In this document: in pieces, positions 37,854 to 40,281 of the stretch
Numbering within the stretch: the first letter of the stretch is position 1
Layout: the number at the start of each line of letters is the position of its first letter
Position numbers and translations under genes: made by a program
Virus record (IMG/VR): IMGVR_UViG_3300042888_001688
Coordinates: 1 to 40,281 of that record
DNA length: 40,281 nt
DNA from: a virus
Strand: one strand, 5' to 3'
Notes under the pieces: generated by a model
What the model saw: only the letters and a program-made list of their open reading frames with translations
What the model was told of the DNA's origin: nothing
Databases searched by the model: none

Positions 37854-39509
37854 ATGAAGAAATTCTTTATGACGTTAGGGATAATTATACTATCCCTATT
37901 AACATTGACAGTAAACGCACAATTAACAATCAACCAATCAGTAACACCTACAACAGGTTTAAAGGTTGGTGACACAATTTCAGTAAAATATACAGTTGCA
38001 AGAGGTACAACTACACCAAGATATTTTTGGTTGAGATATCAATTCAACAATAAAGCATTGGCATATGTTTCAACCACATTCTCACAAGGAACATCGGTTC
38101 AAACATATTATACCGGTTGGACATCTTATAGATTTACAGCAAGTACCGCAAATAACATAATTGCTACAAATTTATATGCACAATATCTAGCATCTCCTTG
38201 GTCTTACACAGCTAATTCGGATTGGAATGTAGGACAATTGACTATACAAAGAACCGATGCATCAATCAACGGAGATATTGCAACTCAAAAATATGTAATC
38301 AAAGATTTGGGTGAATATACCAACATACATAAATTGGATTTAGCATATTCAGTAGATGCAGCAAGTGCATACATTACTCCAATTACAACTGACCCAGGTA
38401 CAATGTCTTTATCAAATGTAAGTGGTAATACATCTCAATTCAAAGTTAGAGTTTTATTCCCATCTGGATACTCAATCACAGACCATAGCATACAATTGAT
38501 GAAATTGAAATCAGATGGTAGTGGTGATATAGATTGGACACAACAACCAATTCAACAAAAAGTATTGGATGCAAGTGGTGAAGCAACATTTACATCAGGT
38601 ATTAAAGTTGGTGATAGTTTGGGTGTATTTGTAGGAGCTGCATTTCAAAAGAGTTGGATGAATAACATTGTGACCGTATCGGATGCATATAAAGCGTTTT
38701 TAGGTGTTTCACAAACTGATATTACTGGTGCAGGGACATACTTTACAAGACCTGTATTAGAAAAGAAAGTTGGTTTAATTACAATAGGTAAAAGTACATT
38801 TAGTGAAAGTGATTCATATAATATATTTGCACATGTAATGGGTATAAATGCAGACTCAATTGCAATGATACCAAAATCAACATCAACATCGGTAAGATGG
38901 TATAGTGGTTTATTAAATCAAAGTTGGTTAGATGGTACTCCTAAAAATAGAGTATATGTAACTAACTCAACACAAGCGGTAGATGCAGTATTTGCATGGG
39001 GTGGAGATTTGGATTGGTCACATTCATCTCATCCTGACACAATTGCAAGTAGAGTGAGTACGGGTAATTATACAAATTCAATCGGTAATGAAAATGTAAT
39101 AAAATCATTTTCAGTTGCAAATATGAGTTACACATCAGTAATAGAAACTGCAAAATTAAGTTTGAACTCTACAATTACAAATGGTAAAGTTGTATTAACA
39201 GGAACTTTAACAAAAGAAGGATTGGCGGGTTTAGAAGTAATTTTACAATATGATAATACTAAATTAACTTTTGATAATGTTGCTTTTGATGCGGGTGCAA
39301 ATGTTGTAAATTTCTCAACAAATAACGCCGGCAGATTAACATTTGGTTCAATGGACCAGGTTAAAACGGGTAGAATTAAAACAGGTACACCATATAGATT
39401 AACATTTACTCCAAAAGAAACATTAGCAAATACGGCAGGTTTATTCTATACAGTCCTAGCAGACGCAGTTGATGGTAGTGGTAAAAAAATTAATCTAATA
39501 GTAGAATAA
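37854..39509 (+). CDS. Secreted protein with cohesin-like C-terminal domain
   Basis: The ATG at 37854 gives 551 aa and a clean signal peptide (KK, a hydrophobic core FFMTLGIIILSLLTLTV, then cleavage after NA before Q). An earlier in-frame start at 37839 would bury it. The middle is Ser/Thr/Asn-rich beta sequence. The last 120 residues (SLNSTITNGKVVLTGTLTKE, then LAGLEVILQYDNTKLTFDNV) look like a cohesin/carbohydrate-binding beta-sandwich. Exported adhesin-like proteins are unusual in a phage. It could be displayed on the infected host or be a tail-associated protein with a host-like leader. Confidence 0.7.
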   Translation: MKKFFMTLGIIILSLLTLTVNAQLTINQSVTPTTGLKVGDTISVKYTVARGTTTPRYFWLRYQFNNKALAYVSTTFSQGTSVQTYYTGWTSYRFTASTANNIIATNLYAQYLASPWSYTANSDWNVGQLTIQRTDASINGDIATQKYVIKDLGEYTNIHKLDLAYSVDAASAYITPITTDPGTMSLSNVSGNTSQFKVRVLFPSGYSITDHSIQLMKLKSDGSGDIDWTQQPIQQKVLDASGEATFTSGIKVGDSLGVFVGAAFQKSWMNNIVTVSDAYKAFLGVSQTDITGAGTYFTRPVLEKKVGLITIGKSTFSESDSYNIFAHVMGINADSIAMIPKSTSTSVRWYSGLLNQSWLDGTPKNRVYVTNSTQAVDAVFAWGGDLDWSHSSHPDTIASRVSTGNYTNSIGNENVIKSFSVANMSYTSVIETAKLSLNSTITNGKVVLTGTLTKEGLAGLEVILQYDNTKLTFDNVAFDAGANVVNFSTNNAGRLTFGSMDQVKTGRIKTGTPYRLTFTPKETLANTAGLFYTVLADAVDGSGKKINLIVE

Positions 39510-40281
39510 TGAAACATCTATTAGTTACATTATTTCTTTTAATATCATTTTTAGGGTTCGGACAGAGTGTATCTGCTCCGGACTCTAAATCTTTTTTACA
39601 ATCTACTACCGGACAAGATGCAAGTGGATTTGTATTGAGTGGATTTAGTTCTACTGCAACACTATTAGCATCAATCAGTTTAGTTAATCCACCATCAGGT
39701 ACAACATTCGTATTAAACACAACAACGGGTTTAACTGCCGCAAGTGGATTCACTTTAAGTGGTAACAAAACACGATTAGTGGTTACAGGAACGATGGCTG
39801 ATATTAATACGGCATTAGCATCCCTAAAAGTAAATACAGGTTCAGTAAGGGGTAATATTGCTTTATCAGTAGCCACAACTATAAATCCAACGGGATATTA
39901 TTACAATGGAGTAAATGGACACTTTTATAGACCAATAACAACCGGTGCAACTTACACAAATGCAAGAGCAGCATCGTTATTAACTACATTCAAAGGACAG
40001 ACCGGATATTTAGTAACAATCACTTCTGCCGATGAAGATGCTTTTATTTTTAATAATGTTCCTCAAGGTAATATTTGGTTTGCACTAACCGATGAAGTAG
40101 AGGAAGCTAGATGGACGATAGATGCAGGACCTGAAAAGGGAACTCTTATCAAAATAAATAACGGACAAACAAACGGAAACATTCCTGGTCAATATAATAA
40201 TTGGGCAGGTGGTGAACCAAATAATAGTGGTAATGAAGATTACGCAGTAACTAAATGGGGTGGTGGTTCTCAATGGAATGA
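39509..40281 (+). CDS. Secreted C-type lectin domain protein, 3' truncated
   Basis: Open from ATG 39509 (overlapping the previous stop) to the window end, 257+ codons. A signal peptide MKHLLVTLFLLISFLGFG is followed by Q. The first 125 residues are Ser/Thr/Gly-rich repeats. From about 135 a C-type lectin-like domain is clear: GHFYRPITTGATYTNARAAS, GYLVTITSADEDAF, IWFALTDEVEE, and NNWAGGEPNNSGNEDYA with the EPN calcium/sugar motif. EPN predicts mannose-type specificity in classical lectins. Likely a receptor-binding or surface adhesin. No stop in the window. Confidence 0.82.
   Translation, partial: MKHLLVTLFLLISFLGFGQSVSAPDSKSFLQSTTGQDASGFVLSGFSSTATLLASISLVNPPSGTTFVLNTTTGLTAASGFTLSGNKTRLVVTGTMADINTALASLKVNTGSVRGNIALSVATTINPTGYYYNGVNGHFYRPITTGATYTNARAASLLTTFKGQTGYLVTITSADEDAFIFNNVPQGNIWFALTDEVEEARWTIDAGPEKGTLIKINNGQTNGNIPGQYNNWAGGEPNNSGNEDYAVTKWGGGSQWN

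Noticed and set aside
1-40281. CRISPR array or insertion sequence
   Set aside because: No regularly spaced repeats, transposase or terminal inverted repeats were seen.
1-40281. Stop-codon reassignment as in some Bacteroidota phages
   Set aside because: TAA, TAG and TGA all terminate recognisable genes at sensible ends, and no suppressor tRNA is present in the cluster.

Overview
The window is a 40.3 kb stretch of a large, AT-rich, strictly co-oriented (all + strand) tailed-phage genome. A T4-type replication set is present: gp32-like SSB, UvsX/RecA, 5'-3' exonuclease (RNase H type), gp41/DnaB helicase, gp43 family B polymerase, gp45 clamp, gp44 and gp62 clamp loader, and dUTPase. The host is most likely a member of the Bacteroidota. 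The evidence is a recurring promoter of the Bacteroidota type (TTTGG, about 20 nt, then TAnnTTTA/G), a DUF5522 protein typical of that phylum, and generally poor Shine-Dalgarno sites. Stop codons TAA, TAG and TGA are all used, so there is no sign of recoding.

Layout. 1-7.8 kb is an accessory region: a truncated PhyH-type dioxygenase, a terminator back-to-back with a promoter, a family A DNA-polymerase-like protein, a large 822-aa unknown, an APS-kinase / nucleotidyltransferase / DUF2061 module, three more Fe(II)/2OG dioxygenases and a DUF3310 protein. 7.9-15.7 kb is replication and nucleotide metabolism: SSB, RecA, exonuclease, helicase, class II ribonucleotide reductase, PhoH and thioredoxin. 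15.8-20.9 kb is a run with an asparagine-synthetase-like amidotransferase, a GNAT, an SPPY-motif methyltransferase, an SGNH hydrolase and an AAA+ ATPase.

20.9-26.0 kb is an unusual RNA-dense locus. It holds a tmRNA, an initiator-type tRNA-Met and 18 further recognisable tRNAs. It also holds a 150-nt tRNA-like gene with an oversized interior and a roughly 1.2 kb apparently non-coding transcript with its own promoter and intrinsic terminator. At least four short structured elements closed by 7-10 bp stems lie between the tRNAs, along with several tiny genes. This is the most likely place for something undescribed.

26.0-28.6 kb has an SGNH-like protein, an MTA/SAH nucleosidase-like protein, a fifth 2OG dioxygenase and a 2H phosphoesterase (possible anti-CBASS type). 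28.6-37.2 kb is the polymerase, clamp and clamp-loader block with a second SPPY methyltransferase, dUTPase and a GroES-like cochaperonin. 37.2-40.3 kb has a membrane-anchored protein and two proteins with signal peptides, one with a cohesin-like C-terminus and one (cut by the window end) with a C-type lectin domain.

Together the genes describe a phage that replicates with its own T4-like machine, supplies dNTPs, and supplements translation heavily (tRNAs, initiator tRNA, tmRNA). Several genes start only 5-7 nt after the -7 promoter element, which predicts leaderless mRNAs. All functional calls come from motif recognition by eye; no database search was possible.
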